Source of the DNA: Thermoleophilaceae bacterium
GTDB lineage: Bacteria; Actinomycetota; Thermoleophilia; Solirubrobacterales; Thermoleophilaceae
DNA: 55,396 bases
Assembly (NCBI GenBank): GCA_025928345.1
Contig: JAICJR010000002.1
Span: 1-55,396 of the forward strand
Reading direction: 5' to 3'
Below the pieces are notes generated by a model. It was given only the letters and a program-made list of their open reading frames with translations, was not told where the DNA came from and did no database searches. Both the position numbers and the translations under genes were made by a program. Shown one piece after another: positions 7,197 to 16,795 of the stretch; position 1 is the stretch's first letter; every line of letters begins with the position of its first letter.

Positions 7197-8777
7197 TCAG
7201 GCGGCGAGGGAAGCCGGGATCGACATCTCGAGACGGGTGCCGCTTCCCACCGGGCTGTCGATCGCCATCGTGCCGCCCACGGCCTCCACGCGGTCCCGCA
7301 GGCCCTGGAGACCAAGGCCGCCCGCCTCGGTCGCGCCTCCCACGCCGTCGTCGGCCACGACGAGACGCAGCAGCCCGGCGGACCAAGCCCCGCTGATGCG
7401 AACCCGTGACGCGCGCGAGTGCTTCTGAGCGTTCGCCACGGCCTCGACCAAGAGGAAGTAGGCGGTGGCCTCCGCGGCTTCCTCAAAGCGCTCCGGGGGC
7501 AACTCGAGCACGACAACCGGAACGCTCGACCTCGCCGCCAGCTCATTCACGGAGCGGGCGAGCCCGAACTTCTTGAGCACGGGTGGATGCAATCCGTGCG
7601 CCAGCTCCCGGAGCTCCTCGATCGCGCCGTACACATCGTGCTCGGCGCGACGGAAGAGGGCCGCGGTGTTGGCGGGCTGCGCCTGCGCCTCCTCGGCGGC
7701 GATCCCGAGATACACAGCGAGCGCCGTGAGCCGCTGTTGCGCCCCGTCGTGCAGGTTCTGCTCGATGCGTCGCCGCTCGCCGTCGGACGCCTGCATCAAC
7801 CGCGCGCGCGAGGCGCGCAGCCGATTGGCGAGCCTGTCGCGCTCGGCCACGACGGCGGCCAGCGACAGCGTCGAGAGGGCCGCTACGGCGATGTAGAGCT
7901 GGGTCGCGAGGACGCTGCGAGTGATCGAGTGAAAGACGAACGGACCCTCGTAGTGGGTGGTGGCCCACACCGCGTGGCCGCTCGCGATGGCGACGGCGAG
8001 CGTGGCGCCGCGCTCGCCGAAGCGCAGCGCGGCGAGAATCAGGGCGGGGAACACGAGGTACGTCACGGGGTGGTTGCTCCGGAATGAGAGCTCGCTCAAG
8101 CCGACGATCGCGATCACGAGCAACACGCCCTCGGCCCAGCGCTGCCTGAGCCAGGTCAGCGATGGCGGCCGGTGCCACGCGAGCACGAGCGGTACGACTA
8201 TGAGCGCGCCCGAGAGGTCGCCGAGCCACCACGTGCGCCACAACTCCGGGAGAGCCCCGCCGTCCACCACGTGTCCGAGCCGGAGCGAGAAGAGCCCGAT
8301 GGTGGCGCTCACGGCCGTTCCCGCCGCAAGCGCAGCCAGCAGCCGCGTCAGGCGCCGGATGCTCCGAAGCGGCGCGCCGTCGGGCACGAGCCGGCGCAGC
8401 AGCACGACCGCGACCAGGACCTCCAGCGTGTTGCCGGCGCTCTGTCCGACAGCGGATCCGAGCGGCAGGGTGGCGTAGCTGTTCGCCAGCAGGTCTCCCA
8501 GTACCACGCCCGGCCAGAAGCGAAGGCCTCCGAGATACAGGAACGCGATGCCCACCCCCACCGGCAGCCACACGATCGACGCCACCGGGCCGGTGAACTT
8601 GAGCGCGTAGCCGAGCTGCGCGCTCCCGTAGTAGAGCCCCACGAGCAACGCGACGCTCATGGGGTAGCGCCAGCTCGCCGGGATCGTTGCGCCGATCGAC
8701 CGCCCGCCGACGCGGGATGCGGTGCCGGACGGGACGACCCGGGACGCCAGTGGGGCACTGGCCATGCGGGTCAGCAT
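7197..8777 (-). CDS. MASE1-type membrane histidine kinase (NarL-family kinase)
   Basis: This 526-residue protein starts with about eight membrane helices resembling a MASE1 sensor (VASIVWLPVGVGIAFLYLGG, FWPGVVLGDLLANSYATLP, LWRTWWLGDLSGALIVVPLVLAW). A HisKA_3 dimerisation/phosphoacceptor segment follows (RRRIEQNLHDGAQQRLTALAVYLG, His near residue 345), then a HATPase_c domain with an N-box (LLVEAVANAQKHS) and G boxes (VADDGVGG, GGLGLQGLRDRVEAVGG). It autophosphorylates and passes phosphate to a NarL/LuxR-type regulator; the nearest is the response regulator at 10801, transcribed upstream on the same strand. A dyad overlaps the start codon. Confidence 0.9.
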   Translation of the reverse strand: MLTRMASAPLASRVVPSGTASRVGGRSIGATIPASWRYPMSVALLVGLYYGSAQLGYALKFTGPVASIVWLPVGVGIAFLYLGGLRFWPGVVLGDLLANSYATLPLGSAVGQSAGNTLEVLVAVVLLRRLVPDGAPLRSIRRLTRLLAALAAGTAVSATIGLFSLRLGHVVDGGALPELWRTWWLGDLSGALIVVPLVLAWHRPPSLTWLRQRWAEGVLLVIAIVGLSELSFRSNHPVTYLVFPALILAALRFGERGATLAVAIASGHAVWATTHYEGPFVFHSITRSVLATQLYIAVAALSTLSLAAVVAERDRLANRLRASRARLMQASDGERRRIEQNLHDGAQQRLTALAVYLGIAAEEAQAQPANTAALFRRAEHDVYGAIEELRELAHGLHPPVLKKFGLARSVNELAARSSVPVVVLELPPERFEEAAEATAYFLLVEAVANAQKHSRASRVRISGAWSAGLLRLVVADDGVGGATEAGGLGLQGLRDRVEAVGGTMAIDSPVGSGTRLEMSIPASLAA

Positions 8778-8792
8778 GTCACTTATGACATG
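8775..8792. promoter_or_regulatory. 18-bp dyad overlapping kinase start codon
   Basis: CATGTCA-CTTA-TGACATG is a perfect 7-bp inverted repeat filling most of the 21-nt gap between the HdeD gene and the kinase start. Its last ATG is the kinase initiation codon. It could be an operator or an RNA hairpin limiting translation of the kinase. Confidence 0.45.
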
Positions 8793-8798
8793 TGAGTG

Positions 8799-9368
8799 CT
8801 AGTGCTTCGCCCGGCGATAGAGCGAACGGACTACGAGCGACTCGGCGATCTGCACGGCGCCCTGGGCACACAGCGCGATGCCGGTGAGCAGCGCGAGCGT
8901 CTTCACGCTGATCTCGGGGGACGAGATGATCGCCGTCCCGAGGGCCACAAGCACCACTCCGCGCACGAGCGAGAACAGCCGCCGGGGGCCGACGATCGCG
9001 CGCGCCAGGTCCAGCGCCCCGGTGACGATGAAGAAGGCGCCGAGCGCGAGCGACACCACCACCACGCTCCCCGACGGATTCCGAAGCACCACGATCCCGG
9101 CGATGAGCGCGACCACGCCCAGGAGAAAGCCATCCACGGTGCGCGTCTGATCGGAGAGCGCGCGCACCATCAGCAACACCGCCGCCGCCAGCAGGTAGAT
9201 GCCGGCGATCACGGCCAGCGCCTTGAGGGAGCGGCTCGGCTCGGACAGCACCAGCGCGCCCATCGCCACGCCGAAGCCCCCCGTGATTGTGAGCAGGTAC
9301 CAATACTGCTCGATCGCCGGCGGCTCTCTGAGCGTGTGGGCCGCCTCGGGCATGTAGAGCTCGGCCAT
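8799..9368 (-). CDS. HdeD family membrane protein (DUF308)
   Basis: This 189-residue protein has six closely spaced hydrophobic helices in three repeated pairs with glycine-rich turns (LLTITGGFGVAMGALVLSEPSRSLKALAVIAGIYLLAAAVLLMVRAL, LLGVVALIAGIVVLRNPSGSVVVVSLALGAFFIVTGALDLARA). This is the DUF308/HdeD pattern. The E. coli HdeD protein is linked to acid resistance at high cell density; here the job is inferred only as membrane stress response. Its start overlaps the short gap after the upstream membrane protein (stop at 9376), so the two are cotranscribed and probably continue into the kinase gene 21 nt downstream. Confidence 0.85.
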   Translation of the reverse strand: MAELYMPEAAHTLREPPAIEQYWYLLTITGGFGVAMGALVLSEPSRSLKALAVIAGIYLLAAAVLLMVRALSDQTRTVDGFLLGVVALIAGIVVLRNPSGSVVVVSLALGAFFIVTGALDLARAIVGPRRLFSLVRGVVLVALGTAIISSPEISVKTLALLTGIALCAQGAVQIAESLVVRSLYRRAKH

Positions 9369-9375
9369 GGCTCGC

Positions 9376-10743
9376 TCAGCTCTTCAACGCGAGGCCGCCG
9401 CCGCGACGCCTGTCCACCCAGGCGCGCAGGTTGTGCATGCCGTCGCCGGCGCGGGCGTCGGGAAACTCGCGCGCGGCCTGGCGGCGGAGCAGCTCGATAC
9501 CGAGCACGAGCAGCGCGGCGATGATGAGGACCGGGATGAGGTGCCGGAAGGCGGGGGTGGGGCCCCACGCGATCACAAGCAGATAGGCGAGCCCCGCCGC
9601 TCCGTACACGCGCACGGGATGGTCGCGCAGCGACGGCGCGAGCGCCTGCCGCGTCGACAGCGCCGGACGGCTGGGCCCGGAGAGCCACGCGGCCACCACG
9701 ATCAACAGCCCGTAGATCACGAACGCAAGTGCGATCGCCCGCAGGAGCGACGTGCCGATTGCCCAGGCGTCGTGCGCGGCGGGCCGGACCGACTCGTTTC
9801 GCACCAGGGCGTCGACGATCGAGTCCCCCGCCACACGGCGAATGAGCAGAACGGCCACGCCAAGCCCGAAGAAGCACCAGCCCGTCGAGCGCAGCGCGAT
9901 CCGCCGCCATCCGCGCGCCAGCCAGATGGCGAGCGCGAACAGGCCGAACGAGAGCACGGTGAACACGATCGAGAGGCTCTTGATGGCGTTCGCGATGTCC
10001 TGCGCGGTCTTCAGCTGCTTGGCTCGCATCACCACGATCTGCCCCGCAGCGGGCGGAAGCGTCACGCCGAGCCGCTGCTGCGCAGCCCCGCGGATCTTCG
10101 CCCGCGTGCCAGGACCTAGCTTCGCGCGTGCGGCCGCCACCTGCTCCTCGATCCCGAGGGTGCTGGCGAGTTGAGTCACGAGGTTGTGGAGGTTGAGCAC
10201 CACCTCACCATTCGCGGTGGACACGACGGCACCGCCGCCATTGAGGATCCGGATGAGCTGAGCGTGGGCGTTCTGGTTGGCCAACCTCCACGCGTCCTGC
10301 ACTCGCGGCCTCGCCAGGAGCTGAGGCGCGGCACGATCGGCCAGCCCGTGCAGTCCGGCAGCCGCCGGCCCGGCCAGCCCTGCGAACTGCGCGGGGAGAG
10401 CATTCCGCAGCTCTCCGGGCACATCCACGTTCGTGAAGAGCGTGTCCACCATGTACGCCCCGACCGCGCGCTGGATGCGCTGATCGGCGAGGAGCCGCGA
10501 GCTCGTGCTCGTCCAGTTGCCGGTGTCGAGCGCCTGGCGCCTAACCCACGTGGCCATCATGGCCAGGAGGCCGGTGATCACTGCGAGACTGAGTATCGCG
10601 GCCACCGCGCCCCGTCGCCGGCGCTGTGCGGTCGCGGCCCCCGGTTCCGGGGCGCCGTTGGGCGCGGACTGGCCCGGCGCGGGTGAGGTGGTGGTGGCGT
10701 GGGCGATGCGGCCCAGCATCTGCCCCGCCGCGAGCGCGGACAA
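9376..10743 (-). CDS. Polytopic membrane protein with long extracytoplasmic domain
   Basis: This 455-residue protein is not one I can name. After a basic, proline-rich N-terminus there is one membrane helix (AVAAILSLAVITGLLAMMATWV, about residues 46-67). A region of about 190 residues follows, probably outside the membrane, containing NWTSTSSRLLADQRIQRAVGAYMVDTLFTNVDV. About five further helices close the protein (SIVFTVLSFGLFALAIWLARG to LIPVLIIAALLVLGIELLRR). Similar proteins with the NWxxTSxxLLxDxxIQxAV segment occur in actinobacterial genomes as uncharacterised membrane proteins. It lies between the response regulator and HdeD in an apparent minus-strand operon. Confidence 0.7.
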   Translation of the reverse strand: MSALAAGQMLGRIAHATTTSPAPGQSAPNGAPEPGAATAQRRRRGAVAAILSLAVITGLLAMMATWVRRQALDTGNWTSTSSRLLADQRIQRAVGAYMVDTLFTNVDVPGELRNALPAQFAGLAGPAAAGLHGLADRAAPQLLARPRVQDAWRLANQNAHAQLIRILNGGGAVVSTANGEVVLNLHNLVTQLASTLGIEEQVAAARAKLGPGTRAKIRGAAQQRLGVTLPPAAGQIVVMRAKQLKTAQDIANAIKSLSIVFTVLSFGLFALAIWLARGWRRIALRSTGWCFFGLGVAVLLIRRVAGDSIVDALVRNESVRPAAHDAWAIGTSLLRAIALAFVIYGLLIVVAAWLSGPSRPALSTRQALAPSLRDHPVRVYGAAGLAYLLVIAWGPTPAFRHLIPVLIIAALLVLGIELLRRQAAREFPDARAGDGMHNLRAWVDRRRGGGLALKS

Positions 10744-10800
10744 GGGCGCCCGCAGGTGTCCGGCGGTGAGGGGCGCACGAGCGGTGCGCGCAGCCCGGCG

Positions 10801-11520
10801 TCAGTCGTCGACGCCGGCGCCGAGGAAGATGAGCGCGGCCTTCACGCGCCGGCTCACGTCATCGGGGTTGTCGAGGTTCAGCTTCATGAAGATCGCGTTG
10901 ATGTGCTTCTCCACCGCGCGCTTTGTGAGGAAGAGCGAGCCGGCGATCGCTGCGTTGCTCTTCCCCTGCGCGATTTCCGCGAGCACCTCGTACTCGCGCG
11001 GGGTGAGCTCGGACAGCGGCGACGCCTCCTCGCGCCTGCGTGCCTCGACGAGCACCTCCACCACCCTGGCGTCGATCACGGACTCACCCTGCGCGACCGC
11101 CTTGATTGCGGCCACCAGCTCGGCGCGGTCGTGCACGCGCTCCTTCAGCAGATATGCGCGCCGCGCCGACCCGCGCTCGAGCAGCGCGAGCGGGTAGCTG
11201 GGCTCGGCGTACTGGCTGAGCACAACCACGCCGACCTCGGGATGCGTGTCGCGCATCTCGTGCGCCGCGCGGATGCCCTCGTCGCTTCCGGAGGGCGGCA
11301 TGCGGATATCCGTGACCACGACGTCCGGCCGCTCCTCGTCGACGGCCTGCAGGAGCGACTTGCCGTCCCCCACCGCCCGCACCACCTCGACCTCGGGCGC
11401 ACCCGCGAGGATGACCTCGATCGCCTCCCGCACAAGGTAGGCGTCCTCGGCCACGACCACCCGAAGCGGGCGCTCCTGGTCTGACTGTTCGGAATCCTGG
11501 TCAAGCGTTGCGCGCTGCAC
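10801..11520 (-). CDS. NarL/FixJ-type response regulator
   Basis: This 239-residue protein has a receiver domain (residues about 19-140) with the acidic pair in VVVAEDAYLVREAI, the phosphoacceptor Asp in VVVTDIRMPP, and the Lys in AYLLKERV. A LuxR-type HTH follows (LTPREYEVLAEIAQGKSNAAIAGSLFLTKRAVEKHINAIFMKL). GTG is the start. It probably pairs with the MASE1 kinase at 7197, four genes down on the same strand. A TTGACT-N18-TACCCT promoter lies 50-80 nt upstream. LuxR-type regulators bind inverted repeats around -42, so it is one candidate for the class 1 or class 2 activator. That link is speculative. Confidence 0.93.
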   Translation of the reverse strand: MQRATLDQDSEQSDQERPLRVVVAEDAYLVREAIEVILAGAPEVEVVRAVGDGKSLLQAVDEERPDVVVTDIRMPPSGSDEGIRAAHEMRDTHPEVGVVVLSQYAEPSYPLALLERGSARRAYLLKERVHDRAELVAAIKAVAQGESVIDARVVEVLVEARRREEASPLSELTPREYEVLAEIAQGKSNAAIAGSLFLTKRAVEKHINAIFMKLNLDNPDDVSRRVKAALIFLGAGVDD

Positions 11521-11566
11521 GGACGCCCCTCTTTGACTGTCTCGCCGTCCGGCGATCCTGCTCTGG

Positions 11567-11596
11567 AGGGTAGCCCCCGACTATTCGAACAGTCAA
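11567..11596 (-). promoter_or_regulatory. Housekeeping-type promoter of response regulator
   Basis: On the minus strand TTGACT (11591-11596) and TACCCT (11567-11572) are separated by 18 nt, matching -35/-10 spacing. TTTGACTGT recurs inverted at 11532-11540, so the divergent spacer holds a 9-bp repeat pair (TTTGACTGT...ACAGTCAAA) 48 nt apart. Confidence 0.55.
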
Positions 11597-11723
11597 ACGG
11601 TTTCACCGAGTTTGGTCCAGGCCTCACCGGCGGTCTCGTGCGCGCACCCTGGGAGCGCGGGCCCCGCATCCGTAAGGTCGCGATGGGCCGGGAGCTCGCC
11701 GAGTTCACACGAAAGGAGGCCGT

Positions 11724-12071
11724 ATGGCCGCAGTAGCACAGGAGACTCACGAGACGTTGGCGGGCCTCTCTGCCGGCGACGTCGATGCGCTCGGCGAGAT
11801 CCTCAGCATGCGCGACGAGTACCGGGAGACCACCGGGCTCGACTCGAGGACGTTCGCGCTGGTGAAGATCGCGGCGCTGATCGCGCTGGACAGCCCGCCG
11901 GCGTCCTACGTATGGCAGGTGGCAAACGCCCTCGACGAGGGCGCGACCCCCGAGGACGTGCTCGGTGTGCTGCGGGCGATCGCTCCGCAGGTGGGCGGGC
12001 CCAGGGTCGTAGCGGCCGCGCCGGAGATCATGATCGCTCTCGGGCTCTCGCTGCCCGAGGGCCCGGAGTGA
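11724..12071 (+). CDS. Carboxymuconolactone decarboxylase-like protein lacking CxxC
   Basis: This 115-residue all-helical protein follows the CMD/AhpD pattern: DSRTFALVKIAALIALDSPPASYVWQVANALDEGATPEDVLGVLRAIAPQVGGPRVVAAAPEI aligns with the family core. The CxxC pair that makes AhpD an alkylhydroperoxidase is absent; there is no cysteine in the protein, so redox activity is unlikely and the function is unknown. A strong ribosome-binding site (AAAGGAGG) precedes the ATG. It is followed after 10 nt by the SHOCT-domain gene, and a hairpin terminator closes the pair. A GTGCGCGCAC palindrome lies about 85 nt upstream, resembling class 2 promoters at imperfect spacing. Confidence 0.75.
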   Translation: MAAVAQETHETLAGLSAGDVDALGEILSMRDEYRETTGLDSRTFALVKIAALIALDSPPASYVWQVANALDEGATPEDVLGVLRAIAPQVGGPRVVAAAPEIMIALGLSLPEGPE

Positions 12072-12081
12072 GGGGGCTGAC

Positions 12082-12351
12082 ATGCCACTAATGAGAAGAC
12101 GTCCCCTCCTGAGGGCTGCCGCCGTCGGCGGCAGCGCGTATCTCGCGGGCAAGAGGGCGCAACAGGGCGCCCAGGGCGGTCCGGCAGCGGGCGCTGCCCC
12201 GGCGCCTCCAAACGGTGGATCGACGACTGACAGCGGGGGTCTCTCCAGGGATGCGATGGACCAGCTCAAGTCACTCGCCCAGCTCCATGATCAGGGCATT
12301 CTCACCGATCAGGAGTTCGACGAGCAGAAGGAGAAGGTCCTCAGGTCCTGA
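12082..12351 (+). CDS. Small SHOCT-domain protein
   Basis: This 89-residue protein has a basic N-terminus (MPLMRRRPLLRAAAVGGSAYLAGK) that may be a short membrane anchor, a low-complexity Ala/Pro/Gly linker, and a C-terminal SHOCT domain (LKSLAQLHDQGILTDQEFDEQKEKVLRS, residues about 60-89). SHOCT domains are short C-terminal helices found in many actinobacterial membrane or stress proteins, thought to mediate oligomerisation. It lies 10 nt after the CMD-like gene and is presumably cotranscribed with it. Confidence 0.85.
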   Translation: MPLMRRRPLLRAAAVGGSAYLAGKRAQQGAQGGPAAGAAPAPPNGGSTTDSGGLSRDAMDQLKSLAQLHDQGILTDQEFDEQKEKVLRS

Positions 12352-12380
12352 GGCCGGCTCCCTCGAACTTGTCCCCGGCG

Positions 12381-12402
12381 GCGGCCCCGATTGCGGGGCC
12401 GC
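12381..12402 (+). terminator. Hairpin terminator after SHOCT gene
   Basis: GCGGCCCC-GATTGC-GGGGCCGC is a perfect 8-bp stem followed by TGTCGTTT. It lies 30 nt after the SHOCT stop codon and before the class 1 promoter of the next gene. Confidence 0.7.
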
Positions 12403-12427
12403 TGTCGTTTGGGGCGACGGTCCAGGA

Positions 12428-12472
12428 TCACCCCGTTCGGATGATGCCGGTGCGCTGGGCGGCTCGTACGTT
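12428..12472 (+). promoter_or_regulatory. Class 1 stress promoter, DUF1269 gene
   Basis: TCACCCCGTTCGGATGATG (12428-12446) carries TCACCC-N5-GGATGA. The -10 TACGTT (12467-12472) lies exactly 33 nt after TCACCC. The transcript would have a leader of about 50 nt ending in an AGGAGG ribosome-binding site. Confidence 0.78.
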
Positions 12473-12527
12473 GGTCACGGCGTACGCGAACGCGTGCGCG
12501 ACCCCGTCTCAAGCTAGGAGGATTTCT

Positions 12528-13025
12528 ATGGCGGAGCTCATCGCCATCGGCTACCCCGACGAGACGACCGGCTCCCTCGCGGCCGAGGAGGTCAGGCGTC
12601 TCTCGAGCGAGCTGATCATCGAGCCCGACGCTGTCGCCGTGATCTCACGGGACAAGGAGGGCAAGTACCACGTTCACACCTCCCACCATGCGGTTGGAGG
12701 CGGCGCGACGTGGGGAATGTTCTGGGGGTTCCTGTTCGGCCTCCTGTTCTTCGTCCCGGTGTTCGGGATGGCTGTGGGGGCCGGCCTCGGCGCCCTGTTC
12801 GGCAAGATCGAGAAGAGCGGCGTCAACAAGCAGTTCCAGGAGCAGGTCCGGGACATGCTTCAGCCCGGGAACTCGGCGCTCTTCCTGGTTGTCGAGAAGG
12901 TCACGCCGGACAAGGCCATTGAGGGGCTCAGCCAGTACGGGGGGACCGTGCTCAAGACGTCCCTGTCGAAGGAGTCCGAGCACGAGCTCCAACAGGCCCT
13001 GCACGGCGAGGCCGTGCCCGCTTAG
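12528..13025 (+). CDS. DUF1269/DUF6325-type membrane-associated stress protein
   Basis: The ATG at 12528 follows AGGAGG by 5 nt; the track ORF extends upstream through the promoter. The 165-residue protein starts with MAELIAIGYPDETTGSLAAEEVRRL, a DUF1269 hallmark. It has a central Gly-rich double hydrophobic segment (GGATWGMFWGFLFGLLFFVPVFGMAVGAGLGALFGKIE) and a C-terminal ferredoxin-like half (SALFLVVEKVTPDKAIEGLSQYGGTVLKTSLS). Members occur widely in actinobacteria and are often labelled general stress proteins; the biochemical role is unknown. It is expressed from a class 1 promoter and closed by a strong terminator hairpin. Confidence 0.85.
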   Translation: MAELIAIGYPDETTGSLAAEEVRRLSSELIIEPDAVAVISRDKEGKYHVHTSHHAVGGGATWGMFWGFLFGLLFFVPVFGMAVGAGLGALFGKIEKSGVNKQFQEQVRDMLQPGNSALFLVVEKVTPDKAIEGLSQYGGTVLKTSLSKESEHELQQALHGEAVPA

Positions 13026-13041
13026 TCGCACCGGGGTCCTC

Positions 13042-13069
13042 GGCCGGGCTGCGCCGGTGCAGCCCGGCC
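13042..13069 (+). terminator. Strong hairpin terminator after DUF1269 gene
   Basis: GGCCGGGCTGC and GCAGCCCGGCC form a perfect 11-bp stem with a 6-nt loop, starting 17 nt after the stop codon. There is no U tract, which is usual for high-GC actinobacterial terminators. Confidence 0.75.
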
Positions 13070-13108
13070 CTGGCCTCCCGCCTGAGATACCGACACGAGG
13101 AGATTTCC

Positions 13109-13534
13109 GTGAAGCCTCTGATCGTCATCTGCGTCGCGGCAGCGGCGCTCACGGTCGCCGCGTGCGGCGAGTCCGCCCAGCAGAAGGCCGAGAAGCAGGT
13201 CTGCAGCGCGCGCTCGGACATCCAGAAGCAGGTGAACGAGCTGAAGACGCTCACGCCGGCGACCGCGACGTCCGACGGCGTGAAGAACAACCTGAGTGCC
13301 ATCCGTGACGATCTGAAGAAGATCGCGGATGCGCAGCCGCAGTTGAGCGACCAGCGCAAGGCGGAGGTCAAGACGGCGAACGAGAAGTTCGTCTCCGAGT
13401 TCCAGTCGGTGGCCGGCGACGTCGGCAAGAGCCTGTCCGCAAGCGGCGCGCGGACACAGCTCCAGACGGCGCTCCAGCAACTCGCCGCCGCATACCAGTC
13501 CGCGTTCTCCAACTTGGACTGCGGCGGCAGCTGA
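13109..13534 (+). CDS. Small secreted lipoprotein
   Basis: This 141-residue protein starts at GTG after a GAGGAG ribosome-binding site. It has a lipoprotein signal peptide with a lipobox ending in cysteine (ALTVAACGES, Cys near residue 19). The mature part is almost entirely helical and charged (QKAEKQVCSARSDIQKQVNELKTL, NNLSAIRDDLKKIADAQPQL), with a second cysteine near residue 32 and one near the end that could pair. It is not a family I can name. It sits 14 nt before the MgtC gene and is probably cotranscribed with it. Confidence 0.75.
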   Translation: MKPLIVICVAAAALTVAACGESAQQKAEKQVCSARSDIQKQVNELKTLTPATATSDGVKNNLSAIRDDLKKIADAQPQLSDQRKAEVKTANEKFVSEFQSVAGDVGKSLSASGARTQLQTALQQLAAAYQSAFSNLDCGGS

Positions 13535-13548
13535 GCCGGGCGCCCCTC

Positions 13549-14223
13549 GTGCAGCTCGACACGGCCGACTACATTTTGCGGGTGACCGCGGCCGGCGGGC
13601 TCGGCGCGGTGATCGGGATCGAGCGCGAGTCGCGCAACCAGCTCGCCGGCGTCCGCACGCACGCGCTCGTGGCCACCGGCGCCGCGATCTTCACCCTCGG
13701 GGGGGCGTTCGGGTTCCCGGGGCTCCACCGGGGCCCCAACGTCGATCCGATGCGAGTGGCCGCGCAGATCGCCTCGGGCATCGGCTTCATCGGCGCCGGG
13801 ACGATCATCCGCGACCGCGGCTCCGTCCGCGGTATCACCACGGCGGCGGCGCTATGGGTCAGCGCGGCGGTCGGGCTTGCGGCCGGCGCCGCGCTCTGGG
13901 GGCTCGCGATCTCGGGCGCGGTTGTCACGCTGCTCGTGCTGGTGGTGCTCAGGCCCATCAGGTCGCGCCTGCTCACGTTCACGAGCCCGCGCTACACCGT
14001 GAAGGTGGAATACCAGCGCGGCCACGGCACGCTTGGCCCGCTGCTCGACGCGATCAACGACGCTGGCGGGCACGTGGAGGACCTGTCGATCGATGACGAC
14101 GCGAACGGTCGCCGGACCGTGACGCTCGACGTGCGCATCCACGACGACGAGGACCTTCGCGAGGCGGTGCGCCTCGTGTCGGAGCGTGATGAGGTCGCGC
14201 GCTGCACCGTCCACCGAAGGTGA
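13549..14223 (+). CDS. MgtC/SapB family membrane protein
   Basis: This 224-residue protein starts at GTG. The N-terminal MgtC domain has four to five helices with the conserved motifs GLGAVIGIERESRNQLAGVRTHALVATGAA and ASGIGFIGAGTIIRDRGSVRGITTAAALWVSAAVGLAAG. The C-terminal cytoplasmic part (residues about 145-224) resembles an ACT-like fold (YTVKVEYQRGHGTLGPLLDAINDAGGHVEDLSID). MgtC proteins modulate membrane ATPases and support survival at low Mg2+ or inside host cells; for environmental bacteria the role is unclear. It shares the operon with the lipoprotein and converges on the DUF7144 gene. Confidence 0.92.
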   Translation: MQLDTADYILRVTAAGGLGAVIGIERESRNQLAGVRTHALVATGAAIFTLGGAFGFPGLHRGPNVDPMRVAAQIASGIGFIGAGTIIRDRGSVRGITTAAALWVSAAVGLAAGAALWGLAISGAVVTLLVLVVLRPIRSRLLTFTSPRYTVKVEYQRGHGTLGPLLDAINDAGGHVEDLSIDDDANGRRTVTLDVRIHDDEDLREAVRLVSERDEVARCTVHRR

Positions 14224-14244
14224 GCCGGTGCAGCGGCTACCACA

Positions 14245-14691
14245 CTAGAACTCCGTCCGCGACCTGTGCGACCCGTACGCGACGAGACCGTAGATCGCGA
14301 GGATGTCGATCGCGAAGATCGACAGCGACCAGAACGGGTACGCCGGGATGAACATGAGCTGCGAGATCGCGTTCAGGCCGAGCACGCCCACGCCGATCCA
14401 GCGGGCGAACTGGTTCTTGGCGAAGATCCCCAGGGCCACGAGGATCGCGGCGATGCCGAGGCACAGCACGACCCAGCCCCACGTGTTGAGATCGCCGGCG
14501 ATGTAGTCGGTGTTGCCGACAAAGAAGTGAGCCTTGCTGATGGCGGCTATGCCGTCGATGATGTTGAGCGTGCCGACGAGCAGCATCAGCACTCCGGCGA
14601 ACGTGACCCAGCCGGAGCGGTGATCCTCGTCGGCGCGCGAGAGGTCCGAGGGCACATACGTCTCTCGGTTGACCGTTGTGTGAACACTCAT
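14245..14691 (-). CDS. DUF7144-type four-helix membrane protein
   Basis: I place the start at MSVHTTVNRETYV (GAGGCGAGAAC upstream), giving 148 residues; the track ORF starts 189 nt earlier. Four hydrophobic helices are seen (GWVTFAGVLMLLVGTLNIIDGIAAI, WGWVVLCLGIAAILVALGIFA, WIGVGVLGLNAISQLMFIPAYPFWSLSIFAIDILAIYGLVAYG), with the GWVxFAGVLMLxVGxLNxIDGIAAI pattern common to a large actinobacterial family of unknown role. Its upstream region holds a GCGCGCG...CGCGCGC repeat and the class 1 dyad at 14828, which it shares with the divergent GH15 gene; the correctly spaced hexamer on this strand is only TACTCC. Confidence 0.8.
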   Translation of the reverse strand: MSVHTTVNRETYVPSDLSRADEDHRSGWVTFAGVLMLLVGTLNIIDGIAAISKAHFFVGNTDYIAGDLNTWGWVVLCLGIAAILVALGIFAKNQFARWIGVGVLGLNAISQLMFIPAYPFWSLSIFAIDILAIYGLVAYGSHRSRTEF

Positions 14692-14827
14692 GTTCTCGCC
14701 TCCTCGGCGCTTGCATTGCGCGCGCGTTTTTGGCGCGCGCCTTCGGGCCCAAACTTCGCAATCGGGCGGCGCGCGAGCAATAGTGCGCTCTGGCGTATCG
14801 GAGTAGGCGGGCACCCGGAGCCCCACC

Positions 14828-14872
14828 TCATCCGGATCGGGTGATGACGGCGCGCCGCGGCGGCGCGAGCAT
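14828..14872 (+). promoter_or_regulatory. Class 1 stress promoter, GH15 gene (leaderless)
   Basis: TCATCCGGATCGGGTGATG (14828-14846) is a near-palindromic class 1 element. The -10 GAGCAT (14867-14872) lies at the invariant 33-nt spacing and 6 nt before the ATG. Read on the other strand the same bases give TCACCCGATCCGGATGAGG, which could also serve the divergent DUF7144 gene. Confidence 0.75.
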
Positions 14873-14878
14873 CCGGCC

Positions 14879-16795
<1,917 letters not shown>

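Noticed and set aside
11636-11680. GTGCGCGCAC palindrome upstream of the CMD-like gene as a fifth class 2 site
   Set aside because: No GCCMCATTG follows, and the nearest -10-like sequence (TAAGGT) is 2 nt out of register.
14721-14741. GCGCGCG-TTTTTGG-CGCGCGC as a terminator
   Set aside because: It lies in the 5' region of the DUF7144 gene rather than after a gene, so it is noted only as a repeat in that leader.
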